Below are positions 8,198-15,318 of a stretch of DNA of 41,413 bases, piece by piece; within the stretch, counting starts at the first letter, position 1; every line of letters begins with the position of its first letter. This stretch comes from Paenalcaligenes sp021793095. GTDB taxonomy: Bacteria > Pseudomonadota > Gammaproteobacteria > Burkholderiales > Burkholderiaceae_B. The stretch lies in the NCBI GenBank assembly GCA_027317645.1, contig DAHVQS010000013.1:1-41413 (forward strand), read 5' to 3'. The translations under genes were made by a program, and so were the position numbers. The notes under the pieces are model-generated. The model saw only the letters and a program-made list of their open reading frames with translations. It ran no database searches and had not been told where the DNA came from.

Positions 8198-9532
8198 ATG
8201 ACGCACTCTGATGCAGACCTATTTCAATCTCAACGACGGGATTTTGCGCCCTTAGCCGAGCGCTTGCGCCCACGCTCTCTGGACGAGCTGGTGGGGCAGG
8301 CCCAATTGGTTGGACCTGGCAAGCCCTTGCGGGTGGCCTTTGAGTCTGGACGCCCGCATTCCATGATCTTTTGGGGCCCCCCCGGGGTGGGTAAAACCAC
8401 GCTGGCACGAATGATGGCACATGCTTTTGATGCTCAGTTTATTGCCATATCGGCCGTGCTGGGCGGGGTCAAAGATATTCGCGATGCCATCGTGCAGGCC
8501 CAAAATGCACAGGCCCAAGGGCGCCGGACCATCCTTTTTGTGGATGAGGTGCACCGCTTTAACAAGGCGCAGCAGGATGCCTTTTTACCCCATGTGGAAA
8601 GTGGTCTCTTTACTTTTATAGGAGCCACCACAGAAAACCCCTCTTTTGAGGTCAACTCGGCGTTATTATCGCGGGCACGTGTCTATGTGCTCGAGGCGTT
8701 GCAGCCCGAGGATTTACAAGAGCTCATCGAGCGGGCCCTTGATTTAATTAATGAGGACCGTGCGGACAGCCCCTTTACCATGAGCGCCGAGGCCCGCAGT
8801 CAACTGGCGCAATGGGCGGATGGGGATGCGCGCCGTGTGATCAATGCCATCGAGGTACTGACTGATTCCGCGCAATCTGCAGATCGTACGGTGATTGATG
8901 AGGCCTGGTTAGAAAGCACTTTATCTAAAAATTTGCGCCGATTTGATAAAGGGGGCGATGCTTTTTACGACCAAATCAGTGCATTGCATAAATCAGTTCG
9001 TGGTTCAGACCCAGATGCAGCCTTGTACTGGTTTAGTCGGATGTTAGATGGCGGAGCAGATGCGGCCTATTTATCGCGTCGGATTGTGCGCATGGCCTGG
9101 GAGGATATTGGCCTGGCCGATCCTCGGGCACTGCAAATCGTCAACGATGCTGCCCAAACGTATGAGCGGTTAGGCTCACCAGAGGGCGAGCTGGCATTAG
9201 GGCAGGCAGTGATTTACTTAGCCGTGGCCCCTAAAAGCAATGCTGGGTACATGGCTTATAATCAGGCGCGGCGTTTTGCAGCAGAGCACGGCAGCGCGCC
9301 TGTTCCTGCGCATTTGCGCAATGCCCCGACCCAATTGATGAAAGAGCTGGGTCATGGCAAGGCCTACCGCTATGCTCATGACGAGCCCCATGGTTATGCA
9401 GCCGGCGAACACTACTTTCCAGAGGGACTGCGGGCGCGTTTTTATCGCCCCGTTGATCGTGGTTTAGAAAAGCAGATTGGCGATAAACTACAGTTTTTGG
9501 CCAAACTCGACGCCGCGCACAAGAGAAAATGA
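8198..9532 (+). CDS. rarA: replication-associated recombination protein A (AAA+ ATPase)
   Basis: A clamp-loader-like AAA+ ATPase (RarA/MgsA, homologue of eukaryotic WRNIP1) that acts at stalled replication forks. 444 aa. Walker A is GPPGVGKTT (residues 60-68), Walker B is ILFVDEVHRFNK, sensor 1 is GATTENPSFEVN and the sensor-2 region is GDARRVINAIE. The C-terminal tetramerisation domain carries SDPDAALYWFSRML and YEWAQT-like segments typical of the family. It starts 15 bp after lolA without a strong ribosome site, so coupling to lolA is likely. Confidence 0.95.
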   Translation: MTHSDADLFQSQRRDFAPLAERLRPRSLDELVGQAQLVGPGKPLRVAFESGRPHSMIFWGPPGVGKTTLARMMAHAFDAQFIAISAVLGGVKDIRDAIVQAQNAQAQGRRTILFVDEVHRFNKAQQDAFLPHVESGLFTFIGATTENPSFEVNSALLSRARVYVLEALQPEDLQELIERALDLINEDRADSPFTMSAEARSQLAQWADGDARRVINAIEVLTDSAQSADRTVIDEAWLESTLSKNLRRFDKGGDAFYDQISALHKSVRGSDPDAALYWFSRMLDGGADAAYLSRRIVRMAWEDIGLADPRALQIVNDAAQTYERLGSPEGELALGQAVIYLAVAPKSNAGYMAYNQARRFAAEHGSAPVPAHLRNAPTQLMKELGHGKAYRYAHDEPHGYAAGEHYFPEGLRARFYRPVDRGLEKQIGDKLQFLAKLDAAHKRK

Positions 9533-9592
9533 GGCAGATGCGCTAAACGGGTTACTATTTGTGCAGTGATTATTGAATAAAAAGCAGGGCAT

Positions 9593-10948
9593 ATGTTAGA
9601 TATCAACTTACTTAGAAATGATTTGGACACGGTGGTCAAGGGCTTGAAAGCACGTGGTGTGGCCTTTGATGAGCAAAAGTTTCAGCAACTCGAAGAACAG
9701 CGTAAAAAGCTGCAAGTGGAGACCGAGCAACTACAAGCCCGACGTAACAGCATCGCCCGCGAGATCGGACAGAAAAAATCCAAAGGCGAGGATGCCAGTG
9801 ATTTATTGGCCGAATCCAAGGCCATCCCGACTCAACTCAACGAGTTGTCTACACAGCTAGGGCAGGTCCAAGATACTCTGCGCACCCTGCTTTCTGAATT
9901 GCCCAACCTCGCCAATGAGAGCGTTCCCGTGGGCAATGACGAAGAGGACAATGTTGAGGTGCGTCGCTGGCTGCCAGGTACCGGTTTTGTCCAAGAGCAA
10001 TTGCCTGCTGCGCTAGATTTTGACATACAGGACCACGTGAGCTTGGGTGAACGGCTCGGGCTTAATTTCCCTGCGGCACGCAAGCTCTCAGGCTCGCGTT
10101 TTATGGTGCTCAACGGACCATTGGCACGCCTGCATCGAGCCTTGACCCAGTTTATGCTCGAGGTGCAAACAGATGAACACGGCTACGAAGACTGCTATAC
10201 CCCGTATATCGTTAATAGCGCCTCTTTATTTGGTACCGGTCAGCTGCCCAAATTTAAAGACGATATGTTCTGGGTGACCAAGGGGGGCAGTCACCACACG
10301 GATGAGGTCGAAGAGGATGAAGGCAACGACGAGCTTTATTTGATTTCCACCTCTGAAATTACCCTCACGGGGATGTTCCGAGATGAAATTATCGCCCGCG
10401 ATCGTCTGCCGTTGAAATTTACCGCTCATACGCCTTGCTTTCGCTCTGAGGCTGGTAGTGGGGGCCGAGATACCCGTGGTATCATCCGCCAGCACCAGTT
10501 TGACAAGGTAGAGATGGTGCAAATCGTCCATCCGGATGATTCCTACGAGGCTTTAGAGGAAATGGCTGGGCATGCCGAGACCATATTGCAAAAGCTCGAG
10601 CTGCCCTATAGGGTGGTGACTTTGTGCACAGGCGACATGGGGTTTTCTGCAGCCAAAACCTACGACCTCGAGGTCTGGGTGCCCTCACAACAAACTTGGC
10701 GTGAAATATCTTCGGTCTCTAATTGCGAGGCATTCCAAGCCCGACGCCTACAGGCACGTTTCCGGCCCGAGAAAGGCCGTCCGCAGTATGTCCACACCCT
10801 CAATGGCTCGGGGCTGGCGGTGGGTCGCGCCCTAGTGGCCGTGCTGGAAAACTACCAACAGGCCGATGGCAGTATCCGCATCCCTACAGCTTTGCAGCCT
10901 TATATGGGCGGGCAAACGGTACTCGAGCCTGTGGACAGGGCTAAATAA
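9593..10948 (+). CDS. serS: serine--tRNA ligase
   Basis: A class II aminoacyl-tRNA synthetase that charges tRNA-Ser (two of its substrates, with CGA and UGA anticodons, are in this window). 451 aa. The N-terminal long coiled coil (about residues 25-100) grips the tRNA variable arm. Catalytic motif 2 is FRSEAGSGGRDTRGI and motif 3 is GSGLAVGRALVAVLENYQ. It begins 60 bp after rarA with AGCAGG upstream. A perfect hairpin terminator follows the stop. Confidence 0.97.
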   Translation: MLDINLLRNDLDTVVKGLKARGVAFDEQKFQQLEEQRKKLQVETEQLQARRNSIAREIGQKKSKGEDASDLLAESKAIPTQLNELSTQLGQVQDTLRTLLSELPNLANESVPVGNDEEDNVEVRRWLPGTGFVQEQLPAALDFDIQDHVSLGERLGLNFPAARKLSGSRFMVLNGPLARLHRALTQFMLEVQTDEHGYEDCYTPYIVNSASLFGTGQLPKFKDDMFWVTKGGSHHTDEVEEDEGNDELYLISTSEITLTGMFRDEIIARDRLPLKFTAHTPCFRSEAGSGGRDTRGIIRQHQFDKVEMVQIVHPDDSYEALEEMAGHAETILQKLELPYRVVTLCTGDMGFSAAKTYDLEVWVPSQQTWREISSVSNCEAFQARRLQARFRPEKGRPQYVHTLNGSGLAVGRALVAVLENYQQADGSIRIPTALQPYMGGQTVLEPVDRAK

Positions 10949-10980
10949 GCTCATTTAACCCCTGCAGTCACCGCAATAAA

Positions 10981-11020
10981 AAACACCAGCGCTGTTTTTG
11001 GCGCTGGTGTTTGATTTTAA
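10981..11020. terminator. terminator shared by convergent serS and the EF-hand gene
   Basis: A perfect 12-bp stem AAACACCAGCGC / GCGCTGGTGTTT around an 8-base loop, with TTGATTTT on the plus side and an A-rich stretch before it. It can stop transcription from both sides. Confidence 0.85.
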
Positions 11021-11036
11021 ACTCAATGAATAATGA

Positions 11037-11396
11037 TTAGTGTTGCGGTTTCATTGTTGGATAATCATCAGGCATGGGCAGTAACAGAGGCTCGGTGTAG
11101 GTTAGCTTTTTATCCCTCTTGGTGCGGCTGCCCCAGCTAAGTACCCAAAACAACATGGGTAACCAGAAACCGATGGAAATGATCTTGGCATATAGGCCGT
11201 CTAGACTGGCATAGCCGGTTTCAGGAGAGGCCGAGATATTGAGCATATTTGCCAAAGCAGGAAACTGACCGAGAAATTCGACCACCAAACTGCCTGGGAT
11301 CCTAAATGCCCAGCGGATGGTTTCCCAGATCTCCCAAAGACTCAGGGTGCCGTTGCCATCGATATCCATCACCCAATTAAAGGTTTGGAATTGCAT
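11037..11396 (-). CDS. small membrane protein with one EF-hand calcium loop, unknown function
   Basis: A 119-aa protein whose start is set by a very strong ribosome site (AAGGAGGTG, 4-base gap to ATG 11396). Residues 11-22, DIDGNGTLSLWE, match the canonical EF-hand loop at positions 1, 3, 5, 9 and 12 with Gly at 6. Residues about 36-55 are moderately hydrophobic, and about 77-96 (IISIGFWLPMLFWVLSWGS) form a clear membrane helix followed by a basic KRDKK patch. There is no signal peptide and no named family I recognise. A promoter lies about 90 bp upstream. It is convergent with serS and stands alone. Calcium binding is inferred from the loop only; the function is unknown. Confidence 0.75.
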   Translation of the reverse strand: MQFQTFNWVMDIDGNGTLSLWEIWETIRWAFRIPGSLVVEFLGQFPALANMLNISASPETGYASLDGLYAKIISIGFWLPMLFWVLSWGSRTKRDKKLTYTEPLLLPMPDDYPTMKPQH

Positions 11397-11485
11397 GGTG
11401 CACCTCCTTTGCGCCCTACTGGATAGGCGAAATCGGGTTGTCGCTGCATCAGGGCGGCGAGACACAGCCCTCACCCTTACTTTTC

Positions 11486-11514
11486 ACTATATGGTAGGAC
11501 GGTGAAAAGAGCAA
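11486..11514 (-). promoter_or_regulatory. predicted sigma-70 promoter of the EF-hand gene
   Basis: On the minus strand TTGCTC and TATAGT are separated by exactly 17 bp. The start would lie near 11479, giving an about 83-nt leader. That leader can form a CGCCCT/AGGGCG stem (11412-11417 with 11451-11456) ahead of the ribosome site. Confidence 0.45.
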
Positions 11515-11560
11515 ATGATTTATCGTGTTATGGGCGGTCGCGTGACAGAAAATGGGGCGG

Positions 11561-11620
11561 TAATGGGAGGAGGCTGTCAGTAAAGGGCGGAGACTGTCAG
11601 TAATGGGGGGAGGCTGGATA
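11561..11620. repeat. 20-bp tandem repeat, about three copies
   Basis: Three consecutive 20-bp units: TAATGGGAGGAGGCTGTCAG, TAAAGGGCGGAGACTGTCAG and a third matching 15 of the first 16 bases before diverging. The array lies just upstream of the EF-hand gene promoter and just beyond the tRNA-Ser terminator. Confidence 0.85.
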
Positions 11621-11625
11621 CGACA

Positions 11626-11661
11626 GAAAAAAAATAACCCCTTGAGCATCAAGAGGTCATT
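11626..11661 (-). terminator. terminator of tRNA-Ser(CGA)
   Basis: On the minus strand a 13-bp stem (11649-11661 with 11633-11645, two G-T pairs) and a 3-base loop are followed by a run of T residues. It sits just past the tRNA 3' end. Confidence 0.8.
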
Positions 11662-11669
11662 TTTTATAG

Positions 11670-11760
11670 TGGCGGGCAGGGTGAGATTCGAACTCACGAT
11701 ACGCCAAAGACGTATACTGGATTTCGAGTCCAGCGCATTCAACCACTCTGCCACCTGCCC
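11670..11760 (-). tRNA. tRNA-Ser (anticodon CGA)
   Basis: 91 nt with CCA encoded. The acceptor GGGCAGG pairs with CCTGCCC. The anticodon stem CTGGA/TCCAG encloses loop CTCGAAA, giving CGA, which reads UCG. A long variable arm (TATACG...CGTATC) is typical of serine tRNA, and the T arm is GTGAG-TTCGAAT-CTCAC. It has its own -10 element upstream and a terminator downstream. Confidence 0.96.
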
Positions 11761-11779
11761 AGCAAAGTTTTAAGGGGCT

Positions 11780-11785
11780 ATTCTA
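11780..11785 (-). promoter_or_regulatory. predicted -10 element of tRNA-Ser(CGA)
   Basis: TAGAAT on the minus strand, followed by the GC-rich discriminator AGCCCC typical of stringently controlled stable-RNA promoters. The -35 region is weak. The predicted start is about 12 nt before the tRNA 5' end. Confidence 0.4.
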
Positions 11786-11884
11786 ACAGAAAAAAGAGAG
11801 AGTTTTTTCAGTTTCACTATTTTGTCGTTTATAGTGTTGGTATTGTGCTTGTTCATTCTTACCACTCTCTAAAGGTTAGAAATC

Positions 11885-12661
11885 ATGTTGTTTTTATTGT
11901 CCCCTGCTAAAAAGCTCGATTATGAATCAACGGTGCGCACGACATTAAAAAGTCAGCCGTTATTTGTGCCGCAGGCTGAGGAGTTAGTAGACATCCTCAA
12001 AAAATATTCTCAGGATGATATCGCGCAGTTGATGAAGCTCAGCGATAATCTCGCTGAACTCAATGTACAGCGTTTTCAAGAGTGGGTGCCCGAGTTTACG
12101 TTGGATAATGCACGCCAAGCTGTGTTGGCCTTTAATGGCGATGTGTACGAGGGCTTAGATGCCCCCAGTTTGTCTGATGAGCAGCTCGAATGGGCGCAAC
12201 AACATTTAATTATTTTGAGTGGTTTATATGGGGCTCTACGGCCTTTGGATTTGATGCAGCCTTATCGCCTCGAGATGGGGACGCGCTTGCAGACGCCTAA
12301 GGGCAAAAATCTATATGAGTTTTGGGGTACACAGATTGCTGAATACCTCAATGAACAGCTCGATCAGGCCCACGATGAGTCAGTGATTATTAATCTAGCT
12401 TCGGTAGAGTATTTTAAATCTGTGGATCGTAAAACCCTCAAGGCGCCGGTCGTTGAGTGTGTGTTTCAAGATGAGCGCAAGGGCAAGTGGCGGGTCATTA
12501 GTTTTTATGCCAAAAAAGCGCGTGGATTGATGATGCGTTATGCCATTGATGAGGGGGTGACCACGGTTGAGGGCCTCAAGGATTTCAACGGTGAGGGCTA
12601 TCGTTATGATGCTGAGGCATCGACTGAGCAGCGCCTGGTCTTTAGGCGGCCTGAGGCTTAG
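11885..12661 (+). CDS. yaaA: peroxide stress protein YaaA
   Basis: A cytoplasmic DUF328/UPF0246 protein, 258 aa, the usual length. In E. coli the family lowers free iron and limits oxidative DNA damage during peroxide stress, and it binds DNA. The N-terminal signature LLSPAKKLDYES is clear, as are AVLAFNGDVYEGLDA, LSGLYGALRPLDLMQPYRLEMG and the C-terminal KDFNGEGYRYD. The ATG is preceded by TAAAGG. Its 3' end overlaps the convergent FUSC gene by 20 bp. Confidence 0.94.
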   Translation: MLFLLSPAKKLDYESTVRTTLKSQPLFVPQAEELVDILKKYSQDDIAQLMKLSDNLAELNVQRFQEWVPEFTLDNARQAVLAFNGDVYEGLDAPSLSDEQLEWAQQHLIILSGLYGALRPLDLMQPYRLEMGTRLQTPKGKNLYEFWGTQIAEYLNEQLDQAHDESVIINLASVEYFKSVDRKTLKAPVVECVFQDERKGKWRVISFYAKKARGLMMRYAIDEGVTTVEGLKDFNGEGYRYDAEASTEQRLVFRRPEA

Positions 12662-14876
12662 CTCGGGTACCATTTGCAGCCTGCTTGTCTATGGCCAGCA
12701 GGCTGTTTTTGACGGTCTCTGCAGCGGCGGCGATTTCCAGCAGCGGGAGGTTCATTGCTTGGCCGAGGTCATCATCGCTGAGTGCGGGCAGCGTGCCCGA
12801 TGGTTGTTTTTGCAGGCGCTGGATAGCGCTCTCGAGATAGCGGGTAAACTCGGTAGATACTGTCGTGTTGGCCAGCCGTGCGGGTTCTAGATTGGCGATC
12901 TGTGCATAGATCACAAATAGTTGAACCATAATGCGGTTGTACTCAGCCACATAAAATTGATGTGCGGCAGGCTCGCTCATCATGCGTTGAAAGGCAGCGC
13001 TAAAGTTATTCAGTGCCAGTTCAGCGGCAATATTGGCCTTTTTCCATTCCTCGTAGCGTGTGGTGGGCGCCTCGTTAGTAGTTTTATCGACCATGCGCAG
13101 TGTGCTTTTCAGTAATCTCGTATTGGCATCAATGGCACCTTGGGCCGAGGCCTGTATCGATGTGGCTTCCCAGCTGGGTAAAAAATAACTCAATATCAGG
13201 GCAAGGGTACAGCCCACCAAGGTATCCACCAGCCGTTCCTCGATGACAAAGGTCCCGGATTCATGCAGAAAGTAAAAGGCGATCATCACAAAAACTGTCA
13301 CAAAGGTCGCCCCATAGAGGTAATTGATGGGTAAAAAGCACAGGGCCAGCGTGTAGAGCAACCACATAATCAGAAAATACACTGTGTTGCTCGGATCAAT
13401 TTTAAAAAGTAAAAAAGCAATGGCACAGCCAATCAGGGTGCCGATGAGGCGTCTTTTATTGCGCTCACGCGTCAAGGTAAAGCCCGGTTTCATCACCAAG
13501 ACCAAGGTTAAAAGGATCCAATAACTACGCTGCGTAAAGGCACTGTGCAGTAATTGATCGCTAAAAATACTGGCCAACGCCAAGGGGACCAATAGCCCCA
13601 GCAACCCCGCAATGCTGAGTCGTAGCGCATAGCGAAAATTGGGTGAGCCTAGGTTGAGATTATTGATGAGGAGTTTCCAGCTAAAGGGCTTTTGGGGAGA
13701 TATCGCACTGCTGGGCGAGCTTTGTACCACCTCGTGGATGCTGGTGTCTGCAGTATCAAGCAGCTTGGGATCGGTATGCGGTGAGGACGCCTCATGGAGA
13801 CGTAAAATATCCGCCACTATAAAGTAGACCTTGCGGATGCGGCGCATGATTTGCAGCATGAGCACTCGGGTATGCGGCGCGTTGTCAAAGTGCCCCTGTG
13901 CATGGTAGGTGTTCAGTTCAGCGCTCATTGCCCGTAAGGTTTCGGTGGGCAAGGTCACTGCTAGGGGCTTGTTTTTATGTACCGCGGCATCCGCCAAAGT
14001 GTTAATGCAGTCACCGAGCTGGGCAATGGTGCGCTGGCACAAGGTGATAAATGCGCTGTGCCCCAGATGCGCGCGCAACGCCTTGTAGTCCGTCTGGGTG
14101 GCAATCATGGTGTCGGCGATTTTGATGGCGTGCACCAGCATGAGCTCGAGTTGGGCATGCTCAGACTGGTTACGCTGGCGCCGTTTAGCAAAATCAGACA
14201 GCAGCACATCACAGGCCGTTTGAAATTGCGCGGTCATGGCCGCACGCGCAGTAAACATATGTTGGTAGGCCGCGTCCAGATCAGTCTGCATGTCATACAG
14301 GGCTGCCCGTTTCTGCATATAGGTCGCGGTATTTAAATAGGCACCATAGACGGCTCGGCGCTCTTCGTTGAGATAGGTAAAGCGACGTACCAAGAGGGTG
14401 TAGAGCAAATAAAAAACAGTGCCCAAAAAGGTATAGAGCGTATTGAGTAATACCTCGCTGCCATGCGTGGGAACGCGCACGTTGAGGATCATGACAAACA
14501 GCCCGGATAATGCAATCAGGCCCCAACGTGGGCCAAAAACGTTGAGCATGGCACAGGAAAAGCACACCAAGGCCACCGTCATAAAGAGCAGCACTGGATA
14601 GCCCGAAGCAAAACTCGAAATGAGCGCAACCAGCGTGCAAAACCCGGAGGCCGCCCAGAGCTCTTTGACGCGATCCTTGCGGCGCCCGCCAAATTGGTCA
14701 ATCATGGCCAGGCAAAAGGCGCCCACTGTCATGGATACGCCAAGGGCAAATTGGTGGAGGTAGCCAGCAAAAAGAACGGCGGGCAACAAGGCCCCAGTGG
14801 CTTGACGCAAACTAGAATAAAACTGGTAGCGGTAATACGCGTGACTGAGTTTTGTGAGTAATCGCATCGTGGTCAT
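12642..14876 (-). CDS. FUSC-family inner membrane protein (YccS/YhfK type)
   Basis: A 744-aa membrane protein of the fusaric acid resistance (FUSC) superfamily. An N-terminal bundle of about six helices (residues about 25-160) precedes a long cytoplasmic stretch rich in helices (about 165-400). A second helix bundle (about 410-550) holds the FUSC landmarks NFRYALRLSIAGLLG and TRERNKRRLIGTLIGCAIAF, and a second cytoplasmic C-terminal domain ends the protein. The two-bundle layout and length fit YccS/YhfK. Related AaeB proteins export aromatic acids, but the substrate here is unknown. There is no partner membrane-fusion gene beside it. Two start ATGs (14876 and 14867) are possible; neither has a clear ribosome site. 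Confidence 0.82.
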   Translation of the reverse strand: MTTMRLLTKLSHAYYRYQFYSSLRQATGALLPAVLFAGYLHQFALGVSMTVGAFCLAMIDQFGGRRKDRVKELWAASGFCTLVALISSFASGYPVLLFMTVALVCFSCAMLNVFGPRWGLIALSGLFVMILNVRVPTHGSEVLLNTLYTFLGTVFYLLYTLLVRRFTYLNEERRAVYGAYLNTATYMQKRAALYDMQTDLDAAYQHMFTARAAMTAQFQTACDVLLSDFAKRRQRNQSEHAQLELMLVHAIKIADTMIATQTDYKALRAHLGHSAFITLCQRTIAQLGDCINTLADAAVHKNKPLAVTLPTETLRAMSAELNTYHAQGHFDNAPHTRVLMLQIMRRIRKVYFIVADILRLHEASSPHTDPKLLDTADTSIHEVVQSSPSSAISPQKPFSWKLLINNLNLGSPNFRYALRLSIAGLLGLLVPLALASIFSDQLLHSAFTQRSYWILLTLVLVMKPGFTLTRERNKRRLIGTLIGCAIAFLLFKIDPSNTVYFLIMWLLYTLALCFLPINYLYGATFVTVFVMIAFYFLHESGTFVIEERLVDTLVGCTLALILSYFLPSWEATSIQASAQGAIDANTRLLKSTLRMVDKTTNEAPTTRYEEWKKANIAAELALNNFSAAFQRMMSEPAAHQFYVAEYNRIMVQLFVIYAQIANLEPARLANTTVSTEFTRYLESAIQRLQKQPSGTLPALSDDDLGQAMNLPLLEIAAAAETVKNSLLAIDKQAANGTRAKPQAA

Positions 14877-14950
14877 TGTTGTGCAAGCGAGACGTTTTAC
14901 GGGCTTTTTCTGTTCGCGCTCGGGATAAACAGAGTTCGTCTGCGCGGTGA

Positions 14951-14979
14951 TTGCACATTAAAGTCAAGCCGTTTATGAT
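14951..14979 (+). promoter_or_regulatory. predicted sigma-70 promoter of the ilv operon
   Basis: TTGCAC and TATGAT are separated by exactly 17 bp. The start would be near 14986, placing an about 333-nt untranslated leader before ilvB. Confidence 0.65.
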
Positions 14980-14985
14980 TAGTTC

Positions 14986-15318
14986 TTTGTGTCTTGCACT
15001 AATGTAACACGGGGTGCAGGGCATGTTCCATTCGTACTCGAATGAAGATAGGGCTGTTTTTCACGGGTTATCCACCCGTTGTTTGCGCCTTTATGTTGCT
15101 GCAGGCCGCGCCACAAGCGCGAGTTGCCGAGCATTCCGTTCAAGCGATGCGTTCTAACGCGTTTGCCACACCTCGAGGAGTGTCGGTCATACAACATTGT
15201 GGTTAGGTGGTGTGGTCCTGTGGACCATGAAGCGCTAGTCATGGTGTTGTACTAGGCTCAAGCTCAGGTCCAGATACCGCTCGTGGTGCCTAGGCAAAAA
15301 CCTGAAAGGAATATAGTC
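14986..15318 (+). promoter_or_regulatory. structured 5' leader of ilvBHC (candidate cis-regulatory RNA)
   Basis: This gene-free stretch can fold into a series of stems: CATTCG/CGAATG (15029-15044), ACGGGT/ACCCGT (15063-15079), CGCGC/GCGCG (15107-15121), GCGT/ACGC (15149-15160) and TGGTCC/GGACCA (15213-15227). A 12-bp long-range stem joins 15190-15201 with 15240-15251. A CTAGGC/GCCTAG stem (15252-15293) ends 11 bases before the GAAAGGA ribosome site of ilvB. No stem is followed by a T-run, so classical transcription attenuation is not evident. Two short reading frames overlap the stems: a 44-codon frame at 15023-15157 and an 18-codon frame at 15199-15255. Confidence 0.6.
15199..15255 (+). CDS. 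possible ilv leader peptide (18 codons)
   Basis: A GTG-started frame MVRWCGPVDHEALVMVLY with six Val/Leu residues, four of them clustered just before the stop. The CTAGGC/GCCTAG stem starts at the stop codon, as in ribosome-stalling attenuators. The nearest ribosome site (GAGGAG, 15175-15180) is 18 bases upstream, too far for normal initiation, so translation is doubtful. Confidence 0.2.
   Translation: MVRWCGPVDHEALVMVLY

Noticed and set aside
11561..11620. CRISPR array
   Set aside because: Units are back to back with no spacers, only three copies, and no cas genes.
15283..15318. ilvB start at GTG 15283
   Set aside because: It lies in the leader stem without a ribosome site and adds residues not typical of the family.
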